A stretch of 64,000 bases of DNA from Haliscomenobacter sp040401995 (lineage in GTDB: Bacteria > Bacteroidota > Bacteroidia > Chitinophagales > Saprospiraceae), in the NCBI GenBank assembly GCA_040401995.1, contig JBBANM010000010.1, positions 43,410-107,409 on the forward strand. The letters are read 5' to 3'. Shown here piece by piece: positions 53,858 to 62,810 of this stretch. The notes below the pieces were generated by a model. That model did no database searches. It was not told the DNA's origin and was given only the letters and a program-made list of their open reading frames with translations. The first letter of the stretch is position 1; each line of letters opens with the position of its first letter. Position numbers and translations under genes: made by a program.

Positions 53858-56791
53858 CTAGTTTCCGTTTTGTAAATAAGCGAGCAGATCAGCCATATCC
53901 TGTGAAGACATGCTTCCTTCCAATCCCTCCATCATGAGTGATTTTCCCAATGAGGAAAATCCTTTTATAGCGGTTTTATTAACACTCACCTTCTCTCCTC
54001 CCATTTTTTTGATAACGATATATTGATCGGTCTCAGAATCAACAATACCGATGTGAACGATCCCAGCTTTGGTTTCCAATCGATGATTGATGTATTTAGT
54101 TTCCACGGCAGCATTCGGATCCAGAATATCGTGCATCAAGGACTCTTTACTTTTTCTACTGATCTCGGTTAACACCGGACCAACACGTTGGCCCTGCGAT
54201 CCATACACATGGCAATTACTACAAATAACTTGAAATACATTAGCACCTTTGGATACAGCGCCTTTTAAAGTCAACGCACTTTTCATTTGGTTGATCGCTT
54301 CTTTACGATTTGTAACACCAGAATCAGAAAAGAGTGCTTTGGCTCTTCGTTTTGTGTCTTCATTCTCCGTCCACCATAATAAAGTGCGTCTTCGCTCTAA
54401 ATCAAAATTCATTTCGCCAATGTTTATAGTGCCATTTTCCAAACCGGTAAGAAGAGCATCGTGATGAATCTCGATAAATAACAAAAGATCACTCGCCCAC
54501 CTCCTGGCTTGAGGTCCCAAATCATTCCATTGCCTGACTAACCGTTTACCGATTTCAAGTTCCTGATAGGTCGATAGCTGTCGCAAAGCAGCTTCCTGAA
54601 TATTCAATGGCTCCGTGTTTTGCAGGCATTGAAACAAAGCATCCGACTTTTCTTTATAGGGCAAAAAGTGAATCAACGCCAACTGTTGATACCGAATACT
54701 ATCGGGTAGAGAATGATCGAGTAGACGCTGAAGTGACACTCGACTTAACCTCAAAAACTCAGTTGATGGTGATAAACGAAGATGGCTGCGCAAAGCTGCC
54801 AATTCTGATATAATTTCAATATCGTTAGATTGTTCAAGGCGTTGTATTGAGGAGAGAATTGATGCATTCGAATTTGACGTACTTGTTTCGAGTAGTGAGT
54901 GAAGAATGGCACGTTTCTGTGAAAATTGAAGTGATGACGAACTTAATGCCTCCAATACAATCTGTAAATTGGAAGTTGTTTTGTTGCTAACAAATGCTAA
55001 AGAGGTAAGCAATGCAACGTTCTTATTGGCGCTTGAAGAAGAAATCAGTTTCGTAAATAATTCAGGGCTGGCCTCTTGTGCGGCAAGGGTTATAGCAGCC
55101 ACGTTCCAATCATCCATTTCCAAGGCCGCTGCCTTTGACAATGTTTTTAAGAGTTCTGTTCGATGCTGACTGAATTGATCTTCTGAAATTGTGCTGAGCG
55201 TTAATGCAGCTTGCATTCGAACATGCTGATCAGGATCATTACACAATGTCAGGCATTTTTCAATTAATGATTTATTATTAGCGAAATAATTCTCCGCAAT
55301 AATCAGTGCGTTTTCGCGAATGCCGGGTGAATTATCCTGCAATGATCTCAACAATTCATCCATTTTTAAATGGCCCTGTAAGTGCAGAATCCAAAGTGAA
55401 TGTAACCGCGACATTTCATGCTCAGAAGATAACAGCATTTCGAGGTTACTAACTTGCTTTTCATTCAACTGGCTATCAACCAACAACCGATAAGCAGTTT
55501 TGCGCACCCATTGATTAGGGTTTCCCAGATTTGAAATCATTCCCTCAATTGTCTGAAGAGATTTGAAATCAAACTCCTTCTTTTCAGTTTTAGTAATTTT
55601 GTATATCCTTCCCTTATCCTTTCCAGCTTCAAGATTAAGACCTTTTTCGATGTCATCTGGAATCCATTCCGGATGCTCAATTACTTCCCGGTACATATCA
55701 ACAACATAAATTGCGCCATCCGGGCCAACGGACATGTTAACAGGTCGAAAGGAGCGATCGGTACTTGCAAGAAACTCTCTTTTATCCGCCATACGTGATG
55801 CAGAAAATGTTGCTCCCTTTTTTTTTATTTTATCAACATGAATAAGATTGAGTACAACATCAGCCACCCAGACTGTATTGTCAAAAGCTTCACCCAGAGC
55901 ACCGCCACCATAATAAGTGATACCGCAAGAGCCAGAAAAATAACCGGATTGTTCAGGGTGATTTACCCGAGACTCCTGCTCTCCAATGGGATAGATGCGT
56001 GACAATCCATTTTCTTCATGATCTGAAATCGTGTACAACGAGTGATCATTTATCAATTGCTTTTTGTTAAAATAGCGATCCGGGAATACGAGTGAAGCAA
56101 TATGATTCGTGTTATGCGTTTCAAACAGGTGACCAAATTCATCCATACCCAAACCAAAACCACCCGATGATTCACCGAGGCGCTCCAATATTTTTTTCTC
56201 AAGATTAAATCGAAAATCCTGACCCCGTAAATCCAAAACCGAAGTAGTATCTCCCCACCAATACGGCTTACCAGAGTTGCCACCATTAACAGCATAAATC
56301 CAATTATCTAATCCGTAGGCTAGTCCGTTGTAGTTATGTTGTAAATTCTCAGTAGCAAATCCCCCCATCAAAGTATCTACTGCATCGGCTTTGTTATCGC
56401 GATTGATATCTTTCACGTGTAACAAATAAGGGGGTGCGGCAACCAATACCCCATTTTGAAAAGGTAAAATAGAAGAGGCTAATTGCAATCCTTCAGCAAA
56501 GACAACGTGTTGATCATAAACACCATCATGATCCTGATCTTTCAATATCACAATGCTGCTTTGTTGATCTTCAAAAGGATAACCGGGCATTTCCAAGACC
56601 ATGGCATCTCCTGATTCATTAAATTCAAGATCGACCGGATCTTTGATTAAAGGTTCCGAAGCAACGAGTTGAATAGAAAATCCTGATTCAATTTTAAACC
56701 CAGGTGGTGTTGGCAGTTTTTTTGAACAAGATACTGCGAACCAAAGAGCGAATACAACAAATAGTGCTCGAACGATTGCCTTATTGGTCAT
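53858..56791 (-). CDS. Beta-propeller, HEAT-repeat, c-type haem lipoprotein (PVC-type)
   Basis: The 977-residue protein has a lipoprotein signal (LWFAVSC, Cys22). A sorbosone-dehydrogenase-like beta-propeller (about 35-400; GFSIQLVASEPLIKDPVDLE, GLGMDEFGHLFETHNTNH, MSVGPDGAIYVVDMYREVIE) is followed by HEAT-like helical repeats (about 410-830) and a C-terminal c-type haem domain with Cys857-X-X-Cys860-His861 (CSNCH). This order is the known putative haem-binding/membrane-bound dehydrogenase architecture, common in Planctomycetes and Bacteroidota. It probably oxidises a sugar or a lipid-derived alcohol in the periplasm. The ceramidase-like partner gene starts 4 bp after it. Confidence 0.88.
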   Translation of the reverse strand: MTNKAIVRALFVVFALWFAVSCSKKLPTPPGFKIESGFSIQLVASEPLIKDPVDLEFNESGDAMVLEMPGYPFEDQQSSIVILKDQDHDGVYDQHVVFAEGLQLASSILPFQNGVLVAAPPYLLHVKDINRDNKADAVDTLMGGFATENLQHNYNGLAYGLDNWIYAVNGGNSGKPYWWGDTTSVLDLRGQDFRFNLEKKILERLGESSGGFGLGMDEFGHLFETHNTNHIASLVFPDRYFNKKQLINDHSLYTISDHEENGLSRIYPIGEQESRVNHPEQSGYFSGSCGITYYGGGALGEAFDNTVWVADVVLNLIHVDKIKKKGATFSASRMADKREFLASTDRSFRPVNMSVGPDGAIYVVDMYREVIEHPEWIPDDIEKGLNLEAGKDKGRIYKITKTEKKEFDFKSLQTIEGMISNLGNPNQWVRKTAYRLLVDSQLNEKQVSNLEMLLSSEHEMSRLHSLWILHLQGHLKMDELLRSLQDNSPGIRENALIIAENYFANNKSLIEKCLTLCNDPDQHVRMQAALTLSTISEDQFSQHRTELLKTLSKAAALEMDDWNVAAITLAAQEASPELFTKLISSSSANKNVALLTSLAFVSNKTTSNLQIVLEALSSSSLQFSQKRAILHSLLETSTSNSNASILSSIQRLEQSNDIEIISELAALRSHLRLSPSTEFLRLSRVSLQRLLDHSLPDSIRYQQLALIHFLPYKEKSDALFQCLQNTEPLNIQEAALRQLSTYQELEIGKRLVRQWNDLGPQARRWASDLLLFIEIHHDALLTGLENGTINIGEMNFDLERRRTLLWWTENEDTKRRAKALFSDSGVTNRKEAINQMKSALTLKGAVSKGANVFQVICSNCHVYGSQGQRVGPVLTEISRKSKESLMHDILDPNAAVETKYINHRLETKAGIVHIGIVDSETDQYIVIKKMGGEKVSVNKTAIKGFSSLGKSLMMEGLEGSMSSQDMADLLAYLQNGN

Positions 56792-57324
56792 GATTTATAC
56801 AATTAACGTGAACTAAATGTAATACCTGTTCGACAAGAGTCAACTCAATAGATGCGTTGTCTATTGGTTGCTTCTTGAATAGTCTTTGGGAAAATCCAGG
56901 GTCTTTTTTTTGTATATCTTTAAAGCAATTGTGGCTAACTTAAGTACCACAACCAATGAATAAGCAAAACCCACATTGGGTCTTTTACTTTGTCGTTAGT
57001 TGCATGTATATTCCCTTAATCCACATTTCTTTTCCTTACGTCTAAGTGGCCTATCTCCGCATTACTTTATTTGCCTTACTTGCGAATATAACAAACGATA
57101 GATTACCTACCAAGCAATTATCTATTAAATGTTCAAATCATCAATCGGGCTTTTGATTCTATTCCAGCCCTTGCGCGAAATGTGCGTATGAATTTGGTGG
57201 TCTTAACGCTATTCTCAGTCGCGATGAATCGCGCCTCTACCAATCGATAATTTTTACCCCTCATCCCCTCATTTTGACCTTGCCGCCACCAGCTTTTTAT
57301 CGTTTTTTTACCAAAAAAAACCAC
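56792..57324. other. Intergenic space between haem-protein operon and dioxygenases
   Basis: I see no gene in this 533-bp gap. A half-copy of the araC-tail palindrome (GTCGCGATGAATCGCGCC) is at 57218-57235. The following 75 bp resemble 52098-52170. A small hairpin TTGTGG...CCACAA lies near 56930-56955. Confidence 0.65.
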
Positions 57325-58275
57325 ATGGATACCCGTCAACTGATCAAAGGCATTCACCATGTAACGGCAACGGTAAATGATGCCATCGAAGATTTTCAAT
57401 TTTATACCCAAACCCTTGGCATGCGTTTGGTGAAAAAAACGGTCAACTTCGACAACCACAATGTCTACCATTTTTACTACGCCGATCAGGTTGGGACGCC
57501 TGGCACGGTTTTTACCACTTTCCCTTACAAAGGCCAGGCCAACGTCAAACAAGGTTTGGAGGGATCCGGCCAAATTGTAACCACCGCGCTTTCGGTTAGC
57601 CCTGATTCCCTTGGTTTTTGGGCGCAACGGCTGCAAGAGCAAGGTACCCTCATCACCCACGGCGAGCGCTTTGGTCAAGCTTATTTGTGGTTTCGCGATC
57701 CAGCGGGTTTGCAAATCGAGCTCATCGGCGATGCGGAGGATCAACGTACCCCTTGGCATACTGCCGACATTCCGGATGCTTTTGCGGTACGCGGTATTCA
57801 CCATACTACCCTATCCATCGCGCCTGATCAATGGGCGTTTATGTTGGAGTTGCTACAAAATGAAATGAATATGGCGGTAGTAGCGGAGGAAAGTAATCGC
57901 GTGCGACTGTCGATCAATGGCGGCGGTGCAGGCGCTTACCTGGAAATGCGCAAAGACGCATACGCTCGTCCGGGTAAAAATGGCATTGGCACCGTTCATC
58001 ATGTGGCATTTAAAGTGGAAAATGACGAGGCGTTGTACGCTATGCAGGATCGCCTTACGGCTTTGGAATTGAAACCTACCGAAATGCGCGACCGCAAATA
58101 TTTTCATTCGGTTTATTTCAAACCGCAATCGAGCATGTGGTTTGAGTTGGCTACCATGGGCCCGGGGTTCACCATCGATGAACCGGAAGCTGAATTGGGA
58201 GAATTGTTGTTGTTACCCGATTGGGAGGAACCGCACCGCGCGGCGATTGAAGCGGTATTGCCGCCGTTGAAATAA
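57325..58275 (+). CDS. Ring-cleaving dioxygenase (MhqO-like, VOC fold)
   Basis: I start at ATG 57325 (MDTRQLIKGIHHVTATVND); an upstream ATG at 57274 would start inside the repeat-related leader. The 316-residue protein has two glyoxalase/VOC modules, each with a His near its start (GIHHVTATV, GTVHHVAFKV) and an acidic ligand near the end (LIELIGDAED-like strand, FELATMGPG). This matches the MhqO/LinE-like family, which cleaves hydroquinone-type rings. A second gene of the same family follows, and a MhqD-like carboxylesterase comes after it, as in quinone-detoxification operons of Bacillus. Confidence 0.87.
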   Translation: MDTRQLIKGIHHVTATVNDAIEDFQFYTQTLGMRLVKKTVNFDNHNVYHFYYADQVGTPGTVFTTFPYKGQANVKQGLEGSGQIVTTALSVSPDSLGFWAQRLQEQGTLITHGERFGQAYLWFRDPAGLQIELIGDAEDQRTPWHTADIPDAFAVRGIHHTTLSIAPDQWAFMLELLQNEMNMAVVAEESNRVRLSINGGGAGAYLEMRKDAYARPGKNGIGTVHHVAFKVENDEALYAMQDRLTALELKPTEMRDRKYFHSVYFKPQSSMWFELATMGPGFTIDEPEAELGELLLLPDWEEPHRAAIEAVLPPLK

Positions 58276-58380
58276 ACGTACGGTATGAACATTCCGTAAT
58301 TTGTACAACAGCCCCCGTTTTTTTGACCTTTACCGCAGCAGCAATTGCGCTTAACTTTGTAGAAAAAAGGAACAAAACCA

Positions 58381-59355
58381 ATGAGTAACAACAATATCTT
58401 AGGCATCCATCACATCACGGCGATGGCTTCCGATCCACAAGTTAACCTCGATTTTTACAGCGGATTGTTGGGTTTGCGTTTGGTGAAAAAAACCATCAAT
58501 TTCGATGCTCCGGATGTGTATCACTTGTATTATGGCGATGAAAGTGGGCTGCCGGGCAGTATCATGACTTTCTTCCCGTTTGGCGAGAGTCCCTACCGGG
58601 GTCGACAGGGCAATGGTCAGGCGGCAACGACTTCTTTTTCGATTCCTACTGCGGCGCTCGATTTTTGGCTAAAACGCTTTGATCAGTATGGTGTTAGCTA
58701 CAAAGATCCACAAAATCGCTTCAATGAAGTAGCGGTTTACTTTGAAGATCCCGATGGTTTGGGTTTGGAATTGGTGGCCAATGATCAGGATTTGCGTCCG
58801 GGGTTTACTTATGGTTCAATCCCGCTTGAATTTGCCATTCGTGGATTCTGGGGTACGGAATTGTGGGAAACCAGTTACGAGCGCACTGAAAGTTTGTTGA
58901 CCTTGCACATGGAGTACGATTTTGTGGCTGAATCTGGCATTCGTAGACGCTATGCGCCTAAAAACGAAGCTGGCGCAGGCAAATACGTCGACATCCTCTG
59001 GGATGCGCAGCAACGCTATGGCGCTGGGGGCATTGGCACGGTGCACCACATCGCTTTTGATACGCCATCGGATGAAGCACAATTGGCGGTGCGCGAGATT
59101 TTATTAAAAAAAGGGTATCAACCTACGCCTGTGCTGGATCGGCAGTATTTTCATTCGATCTATTTCCGGGAACCTGGCGGCGTGTTGTTTGAGGTCGCCA
59201 CTACCCCTCCTGGTTTTTCGTTTGATGAAACGCTGGAAAATCTGGGTACTGGGCTAAAATTGCCGCCTTGGGAAGAGTATCGTCGCGATAAAATTGAGGC
59301 GAATTTGCAGCCGATTTCTTTGGATGCGGCGTTGGCGAAATATCCGGTGGGGTAA
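58381..59355 (+). CDS. Ring-cleaving dioxygenase, paralogue of the preceding gene
   Basis: The 324-residue protein is clearly related to the gene before it (shared GIHHITAMAS, LGLRLVKKTINFD, GTVHHIAFDTP, LDRQYFHSIYFREPGG, FEVATTPPGF). The His and Glu metal ligands are kept. The pair probably arose by tandem duplication and has since diverged well. Substrate difference cannot be told. 105 bp separate the two genes. Confidence 0.87.
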   Translation: MSNNNILGIHHITAMASDPQVNLDFYSGLLGLRLVKKTINFDAPDVYHLYYGDESGLPGSIMTFFPFGESPYRGRQGNGQAATTSFSIPTAALDFWLKRFDQYGVSYKDPQNRFNEVAVYFEDPDGLGLELVANDQDLRPGFTYGSIPLEFAIRGFWGTELWETSYERTESLLTLHMEYDFVAESGIRRRYAPKNEAGAGKYVDILWDAQQRYGAGGIGTVHHIAFDTPSDEAQLAVREILLKKGYQPTPVLDRQYFHSIYFREPGGVLFEVATTPPGFSFDETLENLGTGLKLPPWEEYRRDKIEANLQPISLDAALAKYPVG

Positions 59356-59416
59356 ATGGTTTATGTGCTTTACCATGATATTTTGTTAGTGGAGTAATAT
59401 TATTTCATGGTAAACT

Positions 59417-59452
59417 AGCATCTCGCCTTCGGCGATGAGACAATTTTTTTTC
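59417..59452 (+). terminator. Hairpin and T-run after the second dioxygenase
   Basis: CATCTCGCC-TTC-GGCGATG pairs with one bulged base and is followed by a run of eight T. A second inverted pair (TTTACCATGA at 59369-59378 with TCATGGTAAA at 59405-59414) lies just before it. Confidence 0.5.
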
Positions 59453-59453
59453 A

Positions 59454-59564
59454 GCCACAAATTTCTCAAATTTTCACAAATTAGGGCACAAACTGGCTTT
59501 TGTGCGCCCTTCACGAACAGCGTTCGTGCTTAAATTTGTGGAAATTTGTGGAATTTGTGGCTAC
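59454..59564. repeat. Inverted AATTTGTGG-type element
   Basis: An arm starting AGCCACAAATT (59455) is the imperfect reverse complement of one ending AATTTGTGGCT (59564). The loop holds a CACGAA-CAGCG-TTCGTG hairpin. A related half-element is at about 38174-38240. Confidence 0.7.
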
Positions 59565-59636
59565 ATTTTTAAAACTACACCATCGAAGATGGGTTGAATC
59601 AATGTTCGTGTCGTCGCTAGCGCGACTTGATACTTT

Positions 59637-59900
59637 AGCTGGTACAAGTCTCCAGACTTGTACCCCATATTTCCGCGTCTCTGACGCACGAGCAACGCGA
59701 AAATGTTAGGTAAACCCACGTCAGAGACGTCCTGATACGGGTACAAGTCTGGAGACTTGTACCAGCTCAGCTTCTGATTTTAGAACGATTTATCCACCCA
59801 ATATCTTCGCGTCTCTGACACACGAGCAACGCGAAAATGTTAGGTAAACCCACGTTAGAGACGTCCTGATATGGGTACAAGTCCGAAGATTTACACAAGC
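59637..59900. repeat. Nested palindromic element and a decayed second copy
   Basis: Arms at 59637-59686 and 59719-59767 are reverse complements over most of 50 bp. Each arm itself has the 24-bp palindrome GGTACAAGTCT-N2-AGACTTGTACC (59641-59664 and 59740-59763) and a CGTCTCTGACG / CGTCAGAGACG pair. A second copy at 59806-59900 keeps the centre and right arm but has lost the left palindrome. Confidence 0.85.
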
Positions 59901-59953
59901 TAAACTTTTGATTTTAAGCCAATTACCTATCAACAAACACAAAAAATACCACC

Positions 59954-60583
59954 ATGTCCATACATCAAATTAAAAATACCGTTTTTCGCGGACAACCCCT
60001 AGGTACCGCTTCCAAAGTAATGATCATGGTTCACGGTCGCGGGGCATCAGCGGAGAGCATTCTGAGTTTAGCCGATCACTTGAAAGTAGCTGATTTTTGT
60101 CTGGCTGCGCCCAATGCTACTGGCGGAACCTGGTATCCATTGAGCTTTTTAGCGCCCGAGGAAGAAAACGAACCAAATCTGTCTTCCGCCTTGGAGGTCT
60201 TGGAGCAGTTGTTGGCACAAGTCAAAGCAGCGGGTTACGATTCCCGACAAATCTATTTTGTCGGATTTTCACAAGGCGCTTGTTTGACTTCCGAATTTGT
60301 GGGACGCCATGCGCAGCCCTTTGGCGGGGTGTTCATCTTTACCGGTGGCCTCATCGGCGATGTGGTGGAGCGGGAACGCTACCAAGGAGATTTTGTGGGA
60401 ACGCCCATTTTTATCGGTACGTCCAATCCGGATTTTCATGTTCCGGTAGAGCGGGTTATGGCAACCAGCAATATTTTCCGGGAGTTGGGGGCGGTAGTGG
60501 TGGAAAAAATCTACCCCAATATGCCGCATACCATCATTCCAGATGAGATCGAGGAGGCCAATAAGATTTTGCAACAGAGCTAA
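59954..60583 (+). CDS. Carboxylesterase / phospholipase-type alpha/beta hydrolase (MhqD-like)
   Basis: The 209-residue hydrolase has the serine elbow GFSQGA, the oxyanion region VMIMVHGRGASAES, an Asp in TSNPDFHVP and the catalytic His in YPNMPHTIIP. Length and motifs fit the small carboxylesterase family with MhqD. In Bacillus, MhqD is made together with the MhqO dioxygenase against quinones, so its place after two MhqO-like genes points to the same pathway. The 598-bp gap full of repeats suggests separate transcription. Confidence 0.87.
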   Translation: MSIHQIKNTVFRGQPLGTASKVMIMVHGRGASAESILSLADHLKVADFCLAAPNATGGTWYPLSFLAPEEENEPNLSSALEVLEQLLAQVKAAGYDSRQIYFVGFSQGACLTSEFVGRHAQPFGGVFIFTGGLIGDVVERERYQGDFVGTPIFIGTSNPDFHVPVERVMATSNIFRELGAVVVEKIYPNMPHTIIPDEIEEANKILQQS

Positions 60584-61076
60584 TATATTTAACGTTAGGA
60601 ATGGGTGAATAATAAAGTGCCCTTTTAGCCGCCGCTATTTTGCAGCCAATCGACTATCTTTTGAGGCGCAATGTGGGGCATTGCAACGAAAAAGATAGGA
60701 AGAGTGGATGTGAAAGAGCAAGGATAAAGGTGTACTTTATTGTTTAACCATTCCTTATCAAGTTTTAAGCCTAGAAAAAGCTCAAAAATTAGAGTTTTAT
60801 CTTTTTCAAGGGGTAAAAAATGACCACATCGAATGATTGTTCACTACAGATTCACAGATTCTTATCGCCTTCGGCGTAAGCACGATTACACAGATTGGGA
60901 TTTGCCCAATCTGTGTAATCGAGATTGTGATGTTATCTGTGGTGGCTTTCAAAAGCGCAAAAGATGCAAGAGTGAAATGCATTGTCTCCTATTTTGCTCA
61001 AAACTTGACGAAGCGCTATATAACAAAAAATGCCACCGAAGTTTCATTCAATCCTTCGGTGGCACTTTTTTTTAAT
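60584..61076. other. Intergenic space with palindrome
   Basis: No gene is supported here. A perfect 17-bp inverted repeat (CGATTACACAGATTGGG, 60883-60899, with its complement at 60905-60921) forms a REP-like hairpin. The terminator of the DUF1761 gene closes the stretch. Confidence 0.7.
61031..61073 (-). terminator. Bidirectional terminator after the DUF1761 gene
   Basis: TGCCACCGAAG (61031-61041) pairs perfectly with CTTCGGTGGCA (61054-61064), with T-runs on both strands. It lies right after the DUF1761 stop at 61077 in the direction of transcription. Confidence 0.85.
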
Positions 61077-61481
61077 TTAGGCCTTCTTCTGCCACCCGCC
61101 CAGCAATGCGCCAAACAAGGTGAACAACACGAACAAGAAGCCACCGTCAATCAACCCTAAAGTGAAAGGACGCATGGCAAATCCGTAGTTCATGATCATC
61201 GATAACAAGCCCAAGAAGCCAATCGCAGCGCCGGATTTTGCGCCATCTTGCAAACCCGTCACTCCTAAGCGCTGAAAAATCAGGCTGATGACCAATCCGC
61301 AAATGACGGCAATAACCATACTTGTGATGTACTTCATGGCAGGATTGGGCGCGTTGGCGATCATGTCCATGTTAAGACCGTTGCCATCCATCCAAGGCTG
61401 GCTGAAAACACCATACCAGGCCATACCCAGCAACATGTTGATGAAGAGGCAGCAAATCACTGCTAAATAGTTGATTTTCAT
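61077..61481 (-). CDS. DUF1761 membrane protein
   Basis: A 134-residue protein with four hydrophobic helices (LAVICCLFINMLLGMAWYGV, ITSMVIAVICGLVISLIF, SGAAIGFLGLLSMIMNYGF, GFLFVLFTLFGALLGGW). The AWYGVFSQPWM segment after helix 1 is typical of the DUF1761 family. Function unknown. It is monocistronic, ending at a strong terminator. Confidence 0.82.
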   Translation of the reverse strand: MKINYLAVICCLFINMLLGMAWYGVFSQPWMDGNGLNMDMIANAPNPAMKYITSMVIAVICGLVISLIFQRLGVTGLQDGAKSGAAIGFLGLLSMIMNYGFAMRPFTLGLIDGGFLFVLFTLFGALLGGWQKKA

Positions 61482-61568
61482 TGTGTAGAGTTTTAGGACA
61501 GTGAATAATAAAAACTATATCTTCAAATCAAGTCTTGTTGCTGGGCTAAGGAACTGGTGGATAATAGA

Positions 61569-62603
61569 TTAAAACCGTGTAGTACCTGGAAGGCGATCCC
61601 GCATTTGGAATTCCACCATCCAACCCGGATATTCGGGGGTTAAACCGCTAACCGTGTTGATTTCTAGAATATCTTCTGGCGTGAGCACCAATTGAGTTGC
61701 GGCCAGGTTGTCTTCCAACTGAGTCAAATTTTTGGCACCAATGATGGTACTGGTGATTCCCGGTTGCTGGATTACCCAGGCCAAAGCCACGCGCGCTGCC
61801 GAGACATTATGCCTTTTGCCCACTGCAATCAAGGCATCAATTACGTTGTAGGCCCTTTCTTTGTCGAGCAAAGGGAAATCAAAATCATCTCTTCTGCTAT
61901 CGCCAGCCTTGGGCGTATCGCGGGTGTATTTTCCCGACAAAAAGCCGCCAGCCAATGGACTCCAAGGCATCATGCCAATTTTTTCAGCTTGGGCCAAAGG
62001 AATCAATTCGCGCTCAATGTCGCGACTAGCCGCCGAGTAATAATATTGCATGGCGTCAAACTTGTGCCAGCCGTTGCGCTCGGCAATGCCATTGGCCTTC
62101 ATGACCACCCACGCAGGGGTGTTGCACACGCCCAGGTAGCGCACCTTACCGGCATTCACTACCTCGTTCAAGCCGCGCATGGTTTCTTCAATGGGGGTCA
62201 AAGTATCAAAACCGTGGATGTACAGGATGTCCATGTGATCCATGCCCAAACGCTGTAGGCTTTCGTCTACGCTGCGGTGGATTTGCAAACGGCTCAGTCC
62301 CACATTGTTTACGGCAGGAGTCATCCGGCCTTTTACTTTAGAGGCAATAACCAAATCATGTCGGTTCAGTCCTAGCGCTTTGATCGACTCGCCCAGTATT
62401 TTCTCCGATTCTCCCATCGAATAGACATTGGCGGTATCAATAAAATTAATGCCCGCATCCACTGATGCTTTGAGCAATTCATTGGCTTCTTCTTGGCCTT
62501 GCTTGCCAACGACAGCCCAAAAACCTTGTCCTGAAAAGGTCATGGTTCCAAAACAGAGTTCAGACACCAGCACGCCGGTGTTTCCTAGGAAGTTGTAACG
62601 CAT
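61569..62603 (-). CDS. Aldo/keto reductase
   Basis: The 344-residue enzyme has the full AKR tetrad: Asp56 and Tyr61 (FIDTANVYSMGESE), Lys89 (VIASKVKG) and His130 (DILYIHGFD). The NADPH-binding C-terminal part is visible (GVCNTPAW, WSPLAGGFLSGKY, TSTIIGAKNLTQLEDNL). Such enzymes reduce aldehydes and ketones in the cytoplasm. The substrate is open, though reactive carbonyl removal would suit the nearby quinone genes. Confidence 0.92.
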   Translation of the reverse strand: MRYNFLGNTGVLVSELCFGTMTFSGQGFWAVVGKQGQEEANELLKASVDAGINFIDTANVYSMGESEKILGESIKALGLNRHDLVIASKVKGRMTPAVNNVGLSRLQIHRSVDESLQRLGMDHMDILYIHGFDTLTPIEETMRGLNEVVNAGKVRYLGVCNTPAWVVMKANGIAERNGWHKFDAMQYYYSAASRDIERELIPLAQAEKIGMMPWSPLAGGFLSGKYTRDTPKAGDSRRDDFDFPLLDKERAYNVIDALIAVGKRHNVSAARVALAWVIQQPGITSTIIGAKNLTQLEDNLAATQLVLTPEDILEINTVSGLTPEYPGWMVEFQMRDRLPGTTRF

Positions 62604-62777
62604 TTGGGTTTATTTGAAAAATTTATAAACAAAAAAATAAGATACAAAGGCGTTAGCTATTTTTTGTTTTAACAAGATAGCTAAAAAATAAAAAGTGGTG
62701 AAAAAAATCTACTTTTTTTCGGAAAGCAAATTAATGTTTGTCGACAAAAACTTAACCTCCACTTCATGATCAGGTTT

Positions 62778-62785
62778 TACTTTTG
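62778..62785 (+). promoter_or_regulatory. Possible -7 box before the PI-PLC-like gene
   Basis: TACTTTTG matches TAnnTTTG, but the -33 TTTG is missing at the right distance. It lies 26 bp before the start codon. Confidence 0.35.
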
Positions 62786-62810
62786 ACCGCATACTCAACA
62801 AACAAACATT

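Noticed and set aside
57133..57804. 223-residue minus-strand frame
   Set aside because: It is a shadow of the first dioxygenase gene.
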